64,000 bases of DNA from Piezodorus guildinii (Eukaryota; Arthropoda; Insecta; Hemiptera; Pentatomidae), in contig CM041298.1 in the NCBI GenBank assembly GCA_023052935.1, positions 2,914,001 to 2,978,000 on the forward strand. The letters run 5' to 3'. Position numbers and translations under genes: made by a program. Shown here in pieces: positions 13,301 to 20,884 of the stretch. The notes under the pieces were generated by a model. It was not told the origin of the DNA and ran no database searches. It worked only from the letters and a program-made list of their open reading frames with translations. The first letter of the stretch is position 1, and each line of letters begins with the position of its first letter.

Positions 13301-16300
13301 GTAGAATAAGGTTGGGGACTCCATGTTCCAGGTCATCAATAATTGAGTTATCCAAATTAGATTTGAAAAATAATTTAAAATTGTTGAAGGTATTTGCAGC
13401 TTTGACGGCCTGGTCTACGCCTGCGGTGGCTATGACGGAGCGTCCTGCCTCAGCAGCCTGGAGCGATATGACCCTCTCACTGGAGTCTGGAGCTCCTGCC
13501 CTGCGATGAACACCAGGAGGAGGTACTGCAGGGTGGCAGTTGTAGGCAAGCTCTTTCACTCATTATTTTATCTTATGTTAGATCATCAAAAAATCTACTA
13601 CTTATAGTTCAGTGCATGAGATTTTTTTCTGTGTGTTTTTTCCCCCGTATAATTTGTTGTAATTACATCTAGATGTCCTATAAATGCTTCTAAAAAATTA
13701 AAAGTTCATTATGAAACAGACTGTACTAGTCTATTGGGTTGTCCAGAAGATAATGCTGGATTTCGAGTTTATGTTGTGCTGACTACTTTTTTAAGGCAGC
13801 AGTTCCTTCAAAAACTAGCTTATTTGATATCTTCAATCGATATATAGACTATATTTAATGAAAATATTGGATTTCCTTTCCAAAGGTATCGTGTTTACCG
13901 ATCCAAGTAGGTGGCATGCAGGGTAAGATCAAATTAGACAAGCTTCAATAAATGACATTATTATTGAAATAACACCTTAAACATATACAATATATTTACA
14001 CAATGCCTGAGAATACTGAGGGACATTACCGTTAACGTTGCGATACAATATTACAATAAAGACATACCTTCCAAAAACTTAGCTGGCTGGCAAAGGTGGA
14101 ATTAGTCTTAGGTGCCCCTTCTAGGCTTCATTCTCCAGCTACTATTTGACCCTCGACGGACCTCTCCTCTTCTTGTAGATGGAACTCGACTCTTCTTTTG
14201 CTGGACTTCCACTCTAGTGGCTGGAATAAGACTGACCTTCTCTGATTCTAAAATCGCACCCTAATCACCTCATCTCCTCTTCTTTCCAAAAAATACTCTT
14301 ATTTGGAAACTGCCGATCTGCCATCAGGCAAAGGAAGGCGGGGCTGATATGGGAAGTACCCCTGGGGTGTAGTAAGTTTCCCGAGGTATCGCTGGAGGGA
14401 GCCCCATGGGGGTAAACGCCTTTTGATGTTTTGCTGACAAAGGATTATTAATATTTACCTGATTAATATTAAAATTATTTAATAATGAATTCCCTCAGTA
14501 CATAACAGTATTATGATTGTCAATTTGTTAATCCTCTTCAAAACAATAATGTTTGTTTTGCCTCTGTAGCATTTTGCTGTTTAGAAATTATTCAGTCTTT
14601 ACTAAAATGTCAACTTGGGATATTCATATAATTTTGTTTTCCTGCAGTTTCTTAAATCCTGGAGAAACCATTAATGTCGAATCGAACTGTAACCAAATTA
14701 ATGCAATGCATCAGAAATCAGCAATAGTGAAGCCATATTTGTTTTATCGGAAGGGTGTTTATTATATATCGGTTATAATTAATTAGAGAATCAAAACACG
14801 TATTAATTTAAATGATCTTAATTAACCTTAAACCATTACAACAATATTTGATGCTCACCGTTCCAACAACTCACACAATCTGGTTTTTTAAACCAACTAA
14901 AACATATGATCTATTTAACATAGAGTAGCCATAGCATAGACCATTTTACTGAATGACAACCCCTACATATCTCCTAGCCACATGTCTCACGTGTGAAGAT
15001 ACAAAAAGTTTTAGAGTTTGGAATTTAAATTCTGCCACATCCACCCTACACTTCGGACCTCTTGCCTACGGATTACCATTTTTTTTTAGACACCTGGACC
15101 ACTAGTAATGGATAAAAAATTTAATAGATAAAGGAAATTAGAAAATGCGTGTTTGATGTTTATTAATTCTATAATTTCCTAGAATGGAATAGTAAACAAT
15201 ATTTTGGCAAAAATGTATTGATTAATATTGATGTAGCGGAGACTATTTTGAATGAATGAAACATCTGTAAATCTTTCTTCAATTTTTTTTTCTTACCAAA
15301 ATCCTGAACTATTTTCCAGCTAATCGAATATTTTCAATATCAAAAGTAGGACTTACTCAAGACTTAGAAGAAAAAAAAATCTCTTTTTATTTATATAATT
15401 TTAAATTTTACCTGAACTTTCCTATTAGTATATAAAATAATAGTCTTTTATAATATCATTTAGTAAACTAATCAAGTCCTTGTGTTACATGTTTTAATTT
15501 CCAGAAAACTGTATTTATGCTCTTGGTGGATATGATTCGACGAATTATCAAGCTAGCGTTGAGCGGTTGGACCCTCGAGAGGGAAAGTGGAGCGGGATGC
15601 CTAGCATGAGCTCCAGAAGATCCAGCTGCGGTGTAGCGTCGGTGGACGGGTTGCTCTACTGCATCGGCGGCAACGACGGGACCATGTGCATGGCCAGTGG
15701 AGAGCGCTTCGACACCAGGAGGAACTCTTGGGAGCCCATAGCACCCATGCATTCCAGGAGGTTATATTTTAACAATACATGTCATCTTATAAATGCAATA
15801 TAGCATGCCAAAGACCACATTTAAAATTTTATAATATGCTTATTTTTATAAAATTATTCTTTTAAGACAAAAATTAATTAGCACAATATTTACTTATTTA
15901 TAACTCATTTTACTCTGAGGGTATGGTATGGGTTCTTGACAATCAGGCACATAATTTTATATAACTTTTTTAATCATAATAATAACTTACAAACATTAAA
16001 CTAACAATATGCAGGCTAACCTAGGTCATAGTCAGCAAAAGCTCCTACCCTCAGGTCATAACTTCCACTCAAAAACTCCTGACTCCTGTCAGCTCATAAC
16101 CCCAACTCTGACTGACCCTTTTTTACCTATCTCTTACCTGGAAGGTACCTGCCAGCACCCTTTTTTCTTAGCATCCAGAATGGATGCTATGTTTGTAAAC
16201 ATACAATCAAATTGGAGCTGATATATAAATTTAAATTTTACTTCTTATCTTATTGTTAGCCTGCCTAACACAATAATAAATAATTACAATAATTATAAAA

Positions 16301-18650
16301 AATGGGTATATTACAATATGTATGTAATATTTTAATATATATATGTAAAATTTATTATAACTTTCATATTTGGGAAAACTATACATCCGAGATGTTGCAG
16401 CAATTTTTTTACTAAAAACGGCTAACTAGAAGAACCATTTTATATCATGCATTTTGCACCTTTTTACGATTAAATTTCGAATAAATCCGCAATATAGATG
16501 TGAAATTTAATGGGCTTTAATATCATGCTGGTTTCATTCTTATTGAAATAATCTGACAGGAATGCTGAATTTTCATATTTTCTTCTTCTAAAGCACCTTT
16601 AATTTTTTTAGATTCTAAAAAATTACCCATATCATCTTATTAGCATTGAGAAAAAAACAGCTAAATATACAAGTTGGACGAATTTGATAACCAACTGAAG
16701 GACAAAGAGGAAAAAAAAATCTTATGTAACTTTGGTTTTTTTATAATAAGAACTGTAAAATAGATGTACAATTACCATTGGAAAGCTAAATATTTTAGAA
16801 AAAATATTATCTTATAGAAAAAGTTGTAAAAGGTAATAGAGAGTGAAAAAAGCAATTAAAAATAAGTTATTATTGCTTATTATAATATAATAGATTATTT
16901 AATGAATTATCGGCATCGAACCTTCAGGTTCGGTAAGATTGTTATTATTATTATTTAATGAAACACATGTTTCTATCAAAACTCTATGTAATTACCTTTT
17001 TACTAAATTAAATTTATTTAAATGAGGAAGATGGTTGGGAGTGCAGTCATAAAAAAAAAAACATACATTAAAAAGTAATACTTTTTTTTGTGCCGACATT
17101 TCGGCCTACATTGTGGGCCTTCATCAGGATAACTCAGGGAAGGTGTCTCAAGAAGTCCCCTCAAGGAGTCCTCTTGAAATGTCGGCACACAATTAAAATA
17201 AGTACTACTTGTTAATGTGTGTTTCTTTCTGATGACCACACCCTCAACCCATCTTCCTCATCTAATATTATCAACGGTAAACTAAACTCCATCATTATAA
17301 ATTTATTTACAAGTTTTAAGGGGTATTATATGTAGGGTATATAGGGGTATATTTAAGGGGTAAATCTGCCCTTGCAGCAGTTTACACATTTTTCAATAAT
17401 AATAATAAGAAATATAAGTTAAATGCAAAATTTTAGAAAAAAATAAGTTTTCATTTTTTTTTTAATATTGTTACACCACTTCCAAAAATTTGAAAAAATT
17501 CCTGTCTATAGTGGAGTATAAAAGACATTTTCAGAAAATAATTGGTGATTGACACTTTTGAAAAATGTTTAAAAAATACATATTTTGGTTTTCTTTGTTC
17601 CGCTAAAAATTGACTGTTCGTTTAAGAATCGTGATCATATCATTTTTTCATGCCATTGTCTCCTAAGAATCAGGGGAAAAATCTCAAAAAACCGTTTGAA
17701 TTAAAAAGCTACAAATTTAGGTGAATTATTTTTATTCCACATCACATTGATCCTCCAAGTTTGAGAGAGACCAGGTTTTCTTAAAATTTCAAATAAAAAA
17801 AAAAATATATACAAATTATGCAAAGCACCTAGATGATGTTTATTATTGAGGTGGCAGCTCTTCACATCTACCCTGTCTAAAAACAACAACCTTCTTTCTC
17901 TACCTGTCTCTTTCTTTGTTTTTCAATTGGCCACTGTATCTTCCAGTTTTTATAAAAGTATAACTTCGTTTTTAAGTCTGGTTTCTGTTGTGGATAATAT
18001 TTCTTCTTTTGATTTTTTATTACAGTATTTATTATAAACAGATCTGTAGAAAATGTGTTTGAGAAAATAAATCTGTCTGATAAATATGGCAGTGGATTCG
18101 GTAAACATCCAAAATGGAGCATTCATGTTTCTAAACGAACTCCCAGTATGGCTGCCATGTTGGCAAACAAACATCCAAAATATAACTTTCAATACTAATG
18201 TAGATTTAAATATTGTTGTTAGCATGTCTAACACAATAATTTAATAATTCAGTAATAAATATGTATTTATTTAAGTGGATATTCTACAATAGATATGCAA
18301 TTGTTACACAGAAATTTAAAGAATTATTATAGGGAAAGAATTGTTCTCATAATAAAATATACCAATATTTTTATGAACTCTTCAATTAAAAATAAATATT
18401 TTAATAAAATTTCAGATCAACCCACGAAGTGGTGAATTGCGGTGGTGTCCTGGTAGCTCTTGGAGGCAACGATGGGTCATCTTCTCTCAACTCGGTGGAG
18501 CTCTACGACATCAACCAGAACAAGTGGACCATCGTCGCCTCCATGATGACCAGGAGGAGTTCTGTCGGGGCTTCCATCCTGGAGTGCTTCAACCTGGAGC
18601 TGGCCGTCGCCTCCAGCCAGGTCATGCCGAGGAATATGGTCTTGTCCTGA
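1267..18650 (+). CDS. KLHL17: BTB-BACK-Kelch protein, KLHL17-like (3' nine exons)
   Basis: The product is a substrate adaptor of the Cullin-3 ubiquitin ligase type: BTB binds CUL3, BACK positions it, and the six-bladed Kelch propeller binds the substrate. Nine exons join in phase: 1267-1381, 1507-1613, 6005-6121, 7867-8080, 10913-11057, 11127-11227, 13390-13545, 15505-15760 and 18416-18650. They give 481 residues against about 600-640 for the family, so the BTB N-terminus lies left of the window. Order: BTB end ([29 protein letters not shown]), BACK ([31 protein letters not shown]), then Kelch repeats with GG, Y/F-D/N-P and W marks. The last blade ([15 protein letters not shown], then RRSSVG) is closest to KLHL17 from memory of the family; KLHL20 and relatives are alternatives. 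The introns are packed with transposons. Confidence 0.85.
1507..1613 (+). CDS. KLHL17: Kelch-gene exon: BACK domain
   Basis: This exon encodes [20 protein letters not shown] then [13 protein letters not shown], a classic BACK segment. Phase 1 in, phase 0 out; donor gtatca. Confidence 0.85.
1725..1905 (-). repeat. SINE family B, partial
   Basis: It shares gctaatcggacgatgctaca, gggagtcctaaattttg and aggatagggatctttaac with copies at 39405, 57590 and 62330. Its 5' tRNA-like head is missing here. Confidence 0.65.
2095..2300 (+). repeat. SINE family A, 5' truncated
   Basis: This is the body of the tRNA-SINE seen in full at 3288: ggagaccctcctt, gggtacccaaattggg-like and cagtacgaatctc blocks, then aagaccctt..tggcttg and a T-rich tail. 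The tRNA-like head is absent. Confidence 0.65.
2335..2885. mobile_element. mariner-like fragments forming an inverted repeat
   Basis: The right part (2531-2797, plus) encodes a mariner transposase C-terminus: [20 protein letters not shown], then [20 protein letters not shown] and a stop at 2795-2797. Left part 2335-2531 is a close inverted copy of 2690-2885, including the 3' coding end and terminus (ttttaagtgagtacc-like). The two 3' ends therefore face outward around a short spacer. The N-terminal DNA-binding and most of the catalytic domain are missing, so it is non-autonomous. Confidence 0.7.
3288..3600 (+). repeat. SINE family A, full copy
   Basis: The tRNA-like head has an A-box region (tagtggatagagcactag) and a consensus B box (GGTTCGAATCC) near 3340-3350. 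A shared body (gaaaccctcctgaggcag, gtgggtacccaaattgggg, cagtacgaatctcaatatga) follows, then a T-rich tail. Repetition of head plus body elsewhere shows this is a SINE, not a tRNA gene. Confidence 0.8.
4015..4835 (-). repeat. family A repeat, reverse orientation
   Basis: It begins (plus strand) with gcgcaacacacgactttcac, the family A 3' end reversed, and runs to gcaatactttctcttacta, its 5' end reversed. The frames open across it at 3775-4053 and 4613-4852 have no family resemblance and look fortuitous. Confidence 0.7.
4850..5265 (+). mobile_element. non-LTR retrotransposon C-terminal fragment
   Basis: Frames with stops give [26 protein letters not shown] and [17 protein letters not shown], the segment after RT in RTE-type elements (LRR..G.TR.DRIRN..IR). 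It is decayed, with several stops and frameshifts. Confidence 0.6.
5280..5711. mobile_element. MITE with terminal inverted repeats
   Basis: The left end aaggcagcgctacacggtga and the right end, whose reverse complement reads the same, form TIRs extending through gtgtaggtgaggtgaaag. The inside is AT-rich and non-coding (432 bp). A partial relative lies at 61287. The size and TIRs fit a DNA-transposon MITE; the superfamily is not assignable. Confidence 0.7.
6005..6121 (+). CDS. KLHL17: Kelch-gene exon: BACK domain, second part
   Basis: Thirty-nine codons, phase 0 to 0, between gatcag and gtatgt. It encodes [20 protein letters not shown] followed by VKHC, the conserved L-x-V-x-S-E-E-x-V-x-x-A-V-x-x-W motif of BACK. 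Confidence 0.85.
6285..7275 (-). repeat. family A repeat, near full length, reverse
   Basis: On the plus strand it runs from ggtgcgggcaacacacgact to aatactttcccttactatct. Near 6470-6560 it holds an extra block (ggcgcgctgtgcttcattga, reversed) also found at 53775-53870, defining a subfamily. Confidence 0.75.
7381..7418 (+). ncRNA. hammerhead-like motif
   Basis: CTGATGA at 7383-7389, short helix II CCT/AGG, then GAAA at 7408-7411 followed by TGTC. The core bases are intact, but unpaired bases flank helix II and helix I is weak. The surrounding 7300-7500 sequence is non-coding. Confidence 0.35.
7867..8080 (+). CDS. KLHL17: Kelch-gene exon: end of BACK, linker to Kelch
   Basis: This exon encodes [29 protein letters not shown] and EHYVFAM, the usual BACK-to-Kelch junction. 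To join the next exon in frame it must end at 8080 (phase 1) with the weak donor gttttaaag, giving FAMCGGGSL. The other nearby GT sites break the frame. Confidence 0.8.
8293..9211 (+). mobile_element. mariner element, internally deleted (919 bp)
   Basis: TIRs ttgggttgtttcacatgaaa (left) and its near-perfect inverse (right) are flanked by TA at both ends. The inside keeps the N-terminal helix-turn-helix of the transposase ([46 protein letters not shown]) and the C-terminus ([20 protein letters not shown] to KYFE, stop near 9131). Most of the catalytic domain between about 8885 and 8900 is gone, and a frameshift near 8918 separates the parts. The third acidic residue region ([10 protein letters not shown]) remains. 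Full mariners are about 1.3 kb, so roughly 0.35 kb is missing. It could move only if supplied with transposase. Confidence 0.88.
9373..9830 (-). pseudogene. degenerate LTR-retrotransposon integrase C-terminus
   Basis: The minus frame 9600-9373 encodes [20 protein letters not shown] then [13 protein letters not shown], resembling the W-x-G-x-V-x-x-x-x-x-P-R-x-Y-x-V end of Ty3/gypsy-type integrases. Upstream (to about 9830) broken frames give [16 protein letters not shown] and [19 protein letters not shown] pieces. The following acidic stretch is low complexity. It carries many stops and no LTR was recognised. Confidence 0.45.
9905..10030 (+). repeat. SINE family B, 3' part
   Basis: gatccctatcctaattaaac, ctggataggcaaaattta and the terminal gcataaa block match the 3' half of family B in forward orientation. 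The tRNA-like head is missing. Confidence 0.65.
10235..10610 (+). mobile_element. non-LTR reverse transcriptase fragment (CR1/Jockey-like)
   Basis: The frame encodes [20 protein letters not shown] then [11 protein letters not shown]. These are RT motifs 4-5 (G.PQGS..GPLLF, YADD.QIY) with the second catalytic Asp changed to His. Stops follow. It is a dead fragment within a Kelch intron. Confidence 0.65.
10913..11057 (+). CDS. KLHL17: Kelch-gene exon: Kelch repeat 1
   Basis: Acceptor attccag, donor gtaagt. It encodes [27 protein letters not shown] and GRMLYVVGG. The GG, YNP and W of a Kelch blade are in place. Confidence 0.85.
11127..11227 (+). CDS. KLHL17: Kelch-gene exon: Kelch repeat 2
   Basis: Only 69 bp of intron separate it from the previous exon. 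It encodes [20 protein letters not shown] then [14 protein letters not shown]. Phase 2 in, phase 1 out. Confidence 0.85.
11470..12250. other. intronic sequence with repeat traces
   Basis: Near 11483 ttgggttgtaaaataag looks like a mariner terminus without a partner. Positions 11620-11680 match 54960-55020 in reverse orientation (gagctatccgtg.. and gggtggttct), so a dispersed repeat is present. Overlapping frames at 11932-12191 show no family features. I see no gene here. Confidence 0.35.
12425..13075 (-). mobile_element. RTE-like retrotransposon C-terminal fragment
   Basis: Minus-strand frames give [23 protein letters not shown] and [13 protein letters not shown] (13047-12790), then [33 protein letters not shown] and [10 protein letters not shown], with [11 protein letters not shown]. 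This is the thumb and C-terminal region of RTE-type RT (KTK.M, YLG, Y.vL.Ga.tW, KW.GH, GRP..R). In-frame stops and shifts make it inactive. Confidence 0.7.
13390..13545 (+). CDS. KLHL17: Kelch-gene exon: Kelch repeat 3, GC donor
   Basis: With acceptor ttgaag at 13389 the join reads [20 protein letters not shown] in frame. The exon continues [14 protein letters not shown] and ends [10 protein letters not shown] plus one base at 13545. The following intron begins gcaagc, a GC donor with otherwise consensus sequence. A GT donor three bases earlier would put the next exon out of frame. Confidence 0.8.
13850..14260 (+). repeat. dispersed repeat family B2 (unclassified)
   Basis: tggatttcctttccaaaggt, cgatccaagtaggtggcatg, tgagaatactgagggaca and ggcaaaggtggaattagtct reappear in reverse order and orientation at 37060-37690. 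It is non-coding and may be LTR or leader sequence of a retroelement. Confidence 0.6.
14985..15260 (+). mobile_element. mariner transposase fragment, second subfamily
   Basis: Broken frames give [15 protein letters not shown] then [10 protein letters not shown] and later [14 protein letters not shown] pieces, matching the catalytic third-Asp region and C-terminus of mariner transposases. It has frameshifts and no TIRs were located. Confidence 0.55.
15505..15760 (+). CDS. KLHL17: Kelch-gene exon: Kelch repeats 4 and 5
   Basis: Acceptor tttccag. It encodes [40 protein letters not shown] and [13 protein letters not shown], two full blades in one exon. Phase 1 in, phase 2 out. Confidence 0.88.
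15837..16315 (-). repeat. solo LTR related to the gypsy element at 19704-27046
   Basis: It shares the end blocks of the gypsy LTR: tgcttatttttataaaatt at one end and tgggtatattaca at the other, plus gggttcttgacaatcaggca and ttgttagcctgcctaacaca inside. At 479 bp it is shorter than the 676-bp LTRs and clearly diverged. Confidence 0.7.
16350..16990 (+). repeat. family A repeat, forward, interrupted
   Basis: It runs from catatttgggaaaactatac through ttttgcacctttttacgatt and tgggctttaatatcatg to the 3' half. It is interrupted at 16907-16949 by a tiny retroelement insertion with a target duplication. Confidence 0.75.
16907..16949 (+). mobile_element. 43-bp RTE-like 3'-end insertion with 13-bp TSD
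   Basis: attatttaatgaa is repeated perfectly at 16894-16906 and 16950-16962. Between them lies only the 3' end of the RTE-like family: a hairpin cgaacc-ttca-ggttcg (16917-16932) and a (tta)n tail. The same end occurs at 44472-44510. Confidence 0.75.
17030..17265. repeat. inverted-repeat element carrying a hammerhead-like motif
   Basis: The left arm (gaggaagatggttgggagtg, acatacattaaaaagtaata, gtgccgacattt) is repeated inverted in the right arm (aaatgtcggcac, taacaaaca-like, acccatcttcctc). The motif at 17090-17131 lies in the left arm. The right arm keeps only the GAAATGTCGGCAC part. Non-coding. Confidence 0.65.
17090..17131 (-). ncRNA. hammerhead-ribozyme-like motif, intact core
   Basis: On the minus strand: CTGATGA (17127-17121), one unpaired A, helix II GGCC/GGCC with a 9-base loop, then GAAA and TGTC before GGCAC. 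The conserved core (CUGAUGA, GAAA, UH with C at the cleavage position) is complete. Helix III is minimal, as in known Penelope/retrozyme hammerheads that act as dimers; helix I is short here. Activity is inferred. Confidence 0.55.
17270..18415. other. Kelch intron, possible diverged LTR at about 17830-18290
   Basis: Positions 17270-17800 are AT-rich with nothing recognised. Between 17830 and 18290 blocks such as tatggcagtggattcggt, catccaaaatggagcattca and gttagcatgtctaacacaat resemble the gypsy LTR interior (ctggcagtggttttggttag, ccaaaatggagtctacat). An old solo LTR is likely. Frames open here are antisense to no known family. Confidence 0.4.
18416..18650 (+). CDS. KLHL17: Kelch-gene last exon: Kelch repeat 6 and C-terminus
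   Basis: After acceptor atttcag the exon encodes [32 protein letters not shown] and [14 protein letters not shown], then a short tail to the TGA at 18648-18650. [11 protein letters not shown] plus RRSSVG is the strongest pointer to KLHL17. No clear polyadenylation signal lies close downstream. Confidence 0.88.
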
Positions 18651-18934
18651 AGCGAGGACTCCTTGAAGGACGTCATCCATCGCAAGACCCTGACTCTCAG
18701 TCGGGCCAAACGGTAAAACCAGTCGTCCTGATCGAAGGAAAAGTAAAACTCGAATTAAGAAACCATTTTCTGGCTTTCAAATAGCTTTCATTTATACTTG
18801 GGCTTTTAGCAAAGTCGAAATATTCTTTTTCAGAAAATACAATGCCTATTTATAGTAAAATTTTGCACAAGTTATTAAAATAGGGTATAACTTTGGCCAA
18901 TCACATTATCAGTAGACGAGCCTCGTCACTTTAT

Positions 18935-19010
18935 GCTACTGTGGCTCATCGGATGATGCTACAGTGGGAGTCCTAAATTTTGCCTATCTAGGTTTAGTTG
19001 AGATAAGGAT
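18935..19010 (-). repeat. SINE family B fragment
   Basis: It carries tgctactgtggctcatcgg, gatgctacagtgggagtcct and the tatctaggtttagttgagat block in reverse orientation. Confidence 0.6.
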
Positions 19011-19059
19011 ATTAAATGACAGAAGTTGCACCAAAGATAATGCTGATAAGAAAAGAGGC

Positions 19060-19585
19060 TTCACTTTGAAGTATTATGTACTTATATATCATATATTAGG
19101 GCACATAGAGGAATTTAAGGAATTAGGTTCAATGATAAATACAAAGAAATAGGGATCAAAATAAATACCGATTAGACAAAATATATGATTATAGCAGAAA
19201 TGGTGACGATCTTGGTGATATGGATGTATCCAGAACATACGTTTAAATATGTAGATAAATTTAAGTATTTAGGTTCAATAACAAGAAAAAATTAAATCCA
19301 GGAGGAAATAAAGTCTCGAATGAAGACAGAAAATATGTTTTACTGTTCAGTTGTAAAATTACTAAGCTTGTGTCTTCTATCAAGGAAATTAAATGTTATT
19401 CTTACGGTTCTATATGGATGTGAAATGTGGTTGCTTACTTTGAAGGATGAACTTCACGTTAAGGTTTTGGAAAATAAGGTACTGAGTAAAATATTTGGTC
19501 CAAAGAGAGATGAGGTCACTGAGGGTTTCAGAAGGTTGCACGATGATAGCGGCATTGCGGAGCTTCTACCCTTCTTCTTTTGAAC
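19060..19585 (+). mobile_element. RTE-like retrotransposon fragment, plus strand
   Basis: Broken frames contain DLGDMDVSRTYV-like, KYLGSIT-like, ILTVLYGCEMWLLTLKDELH, VLENKVLSKIFGPKRDEVTE and a decayed tail. The homologous block at 51110-51720 keeps [16 protein letters not shown]. It is the region C-terminal to the RT YADD box; dead copy. Confidence 0.7.
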
Positions 19586-19703
19586 CTCTCAGCGTAGGGA
19601 GTTGAACAGCCACAAATTCCACTGCTCTCTGTTCTTCGCTAGGTACCTGGCTCTATGGAGATCTTTTTCTCTTCCTTTGTATAGTTTGTCGATATATTTA
19701 ATA
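19586..19703 (-). mobile_element. RTE-like C-terminal end, left of the gypsy insertion
   Basis: The minus frame reads KYIDKLYKGREKDLHRARYL then AKNREQWNLWLFNSLR and a stop, a typical end of RTE-type proteins. It may continue the minus-strand fragment at 27047-27335, with the gypsy element inserted between them. Confidence 0.55.
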
Positions 19704-20379
19704 TGCTTATTTTAAAAAACAAATATTTCTTAAGAAACAACTAATTTACACAATATTTAATAATCTAAACTTTATTTTCTCAGGTCTGGGTTCATAACAA
19801 TCAGGCACAATTTTTATAATTAACTTATAATTATAACTTACAAAATAAATAAGTAATGAACAGGCTAACAATGTTGATATTAACTTCTATTCTTCTGACA
19901 GCAGCTCTAACTCCTGGAGGTCCTCACACTTTCACAGTCAAAACAGATCTACCTTTTCTCTCTACCTGGTTTCTCTGGGTTTTCTCCGGGGTTTTCCTTT
20001 TCCCTCTTCACCTCTAGCCAACAAAATTAAGTTTCTTCTTTAACAAATGTTTTATTTTTGATTCTGGATCTTCTTTTTAAATAATTGATTCTTCTATTAT
20101 AGTGGATATTAAAAACTGGCTTGTGGAATATGTGAATTTCATTAATTAAGACTAGAAGATAGATCTGGCAGTGGTTTTGGTTAGTATCCAAAATGGAGTC
20201 TACATATTTGTAATAAGCTTCCAAAATAGTGACCATAAACATACAATTAAAGCTGTCAATACCTAAACATGATTGTTAGCCTGCATAACACAATATTAAT
20301 TATAAGATTGTTAGCCTGTCAAAATAAAATAAAAATAATTCTAACAATAAAAAATTCCTTCTATAGTGGGTATATTACA
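19704..20379 (-). repeat. gypsy 3' LTR
   Basis: Nearly identical to 25695-26372; the few differences are run-length changes in the A/TA/T tract and isolated bases. On the minus strand it starts TGTAATATACCC and ends AATAAGCA. A purine-rich tract precedes it. Boundaries are good to a few bases, since both copies share taata outside the TG. Confidence 0.85.
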
Positions 20380-20395
20380 TTTCTCCCCACTCCTA
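20380..20395 (-). other. polypurine tract of the gypsy element
   Basis: The minus strand reads taggagtggggagaaa directly before the LTR start TGTAATA. This is the usual plus-strand priming site of LTR retrotransposons. The same tract flanks the other LTR (26373-26390). Confidence 0.7.
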
Positions 20396-20409
20396 AGTAA
20401 AAAAAAAAA

Positions 20410-20440
<31 letters not shown>

Positions 20441-20884
20441 CTATTTCATTCAAACTTAAGGAGTCACAATTCTAAAATACTTTTTAACACATTTAACATA
20501 AATAATTAATATACAATATTTGTACATTTATTTTATATCTAAAATTAAATTCATATTACATATATTATAAAAATATAAATCCTAAAGCTATTTACATAGA
20601 AACAATTACTCCAACACTATATACAATTAACAGCATTTTACTAGTTAAACCTAAAACATAAACTATATACATAAATGTATAACATTGTTGTATTTAAATT
20701 CTTAACAATTACATCAAGATCCATAAAAATATTAATCTAGAAGGAAATTATCAACAATCTATAAACTAACTTTTGTGTAGACCCCAATGATATATGGTTA
20801 TGTAATGTTTTAGAAAGAATAGAGAGCAAAATTTAAAAAAAACAAAACATGGAATATTAATATAAACAATCAATCCACACGAAT

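Noticed and set aside
18437..18784. 115-codon frame in the last Kelch exon
   Set aside because: Wrong frame; the Kelch frame through the same exon ends at 18650 with family motifs.
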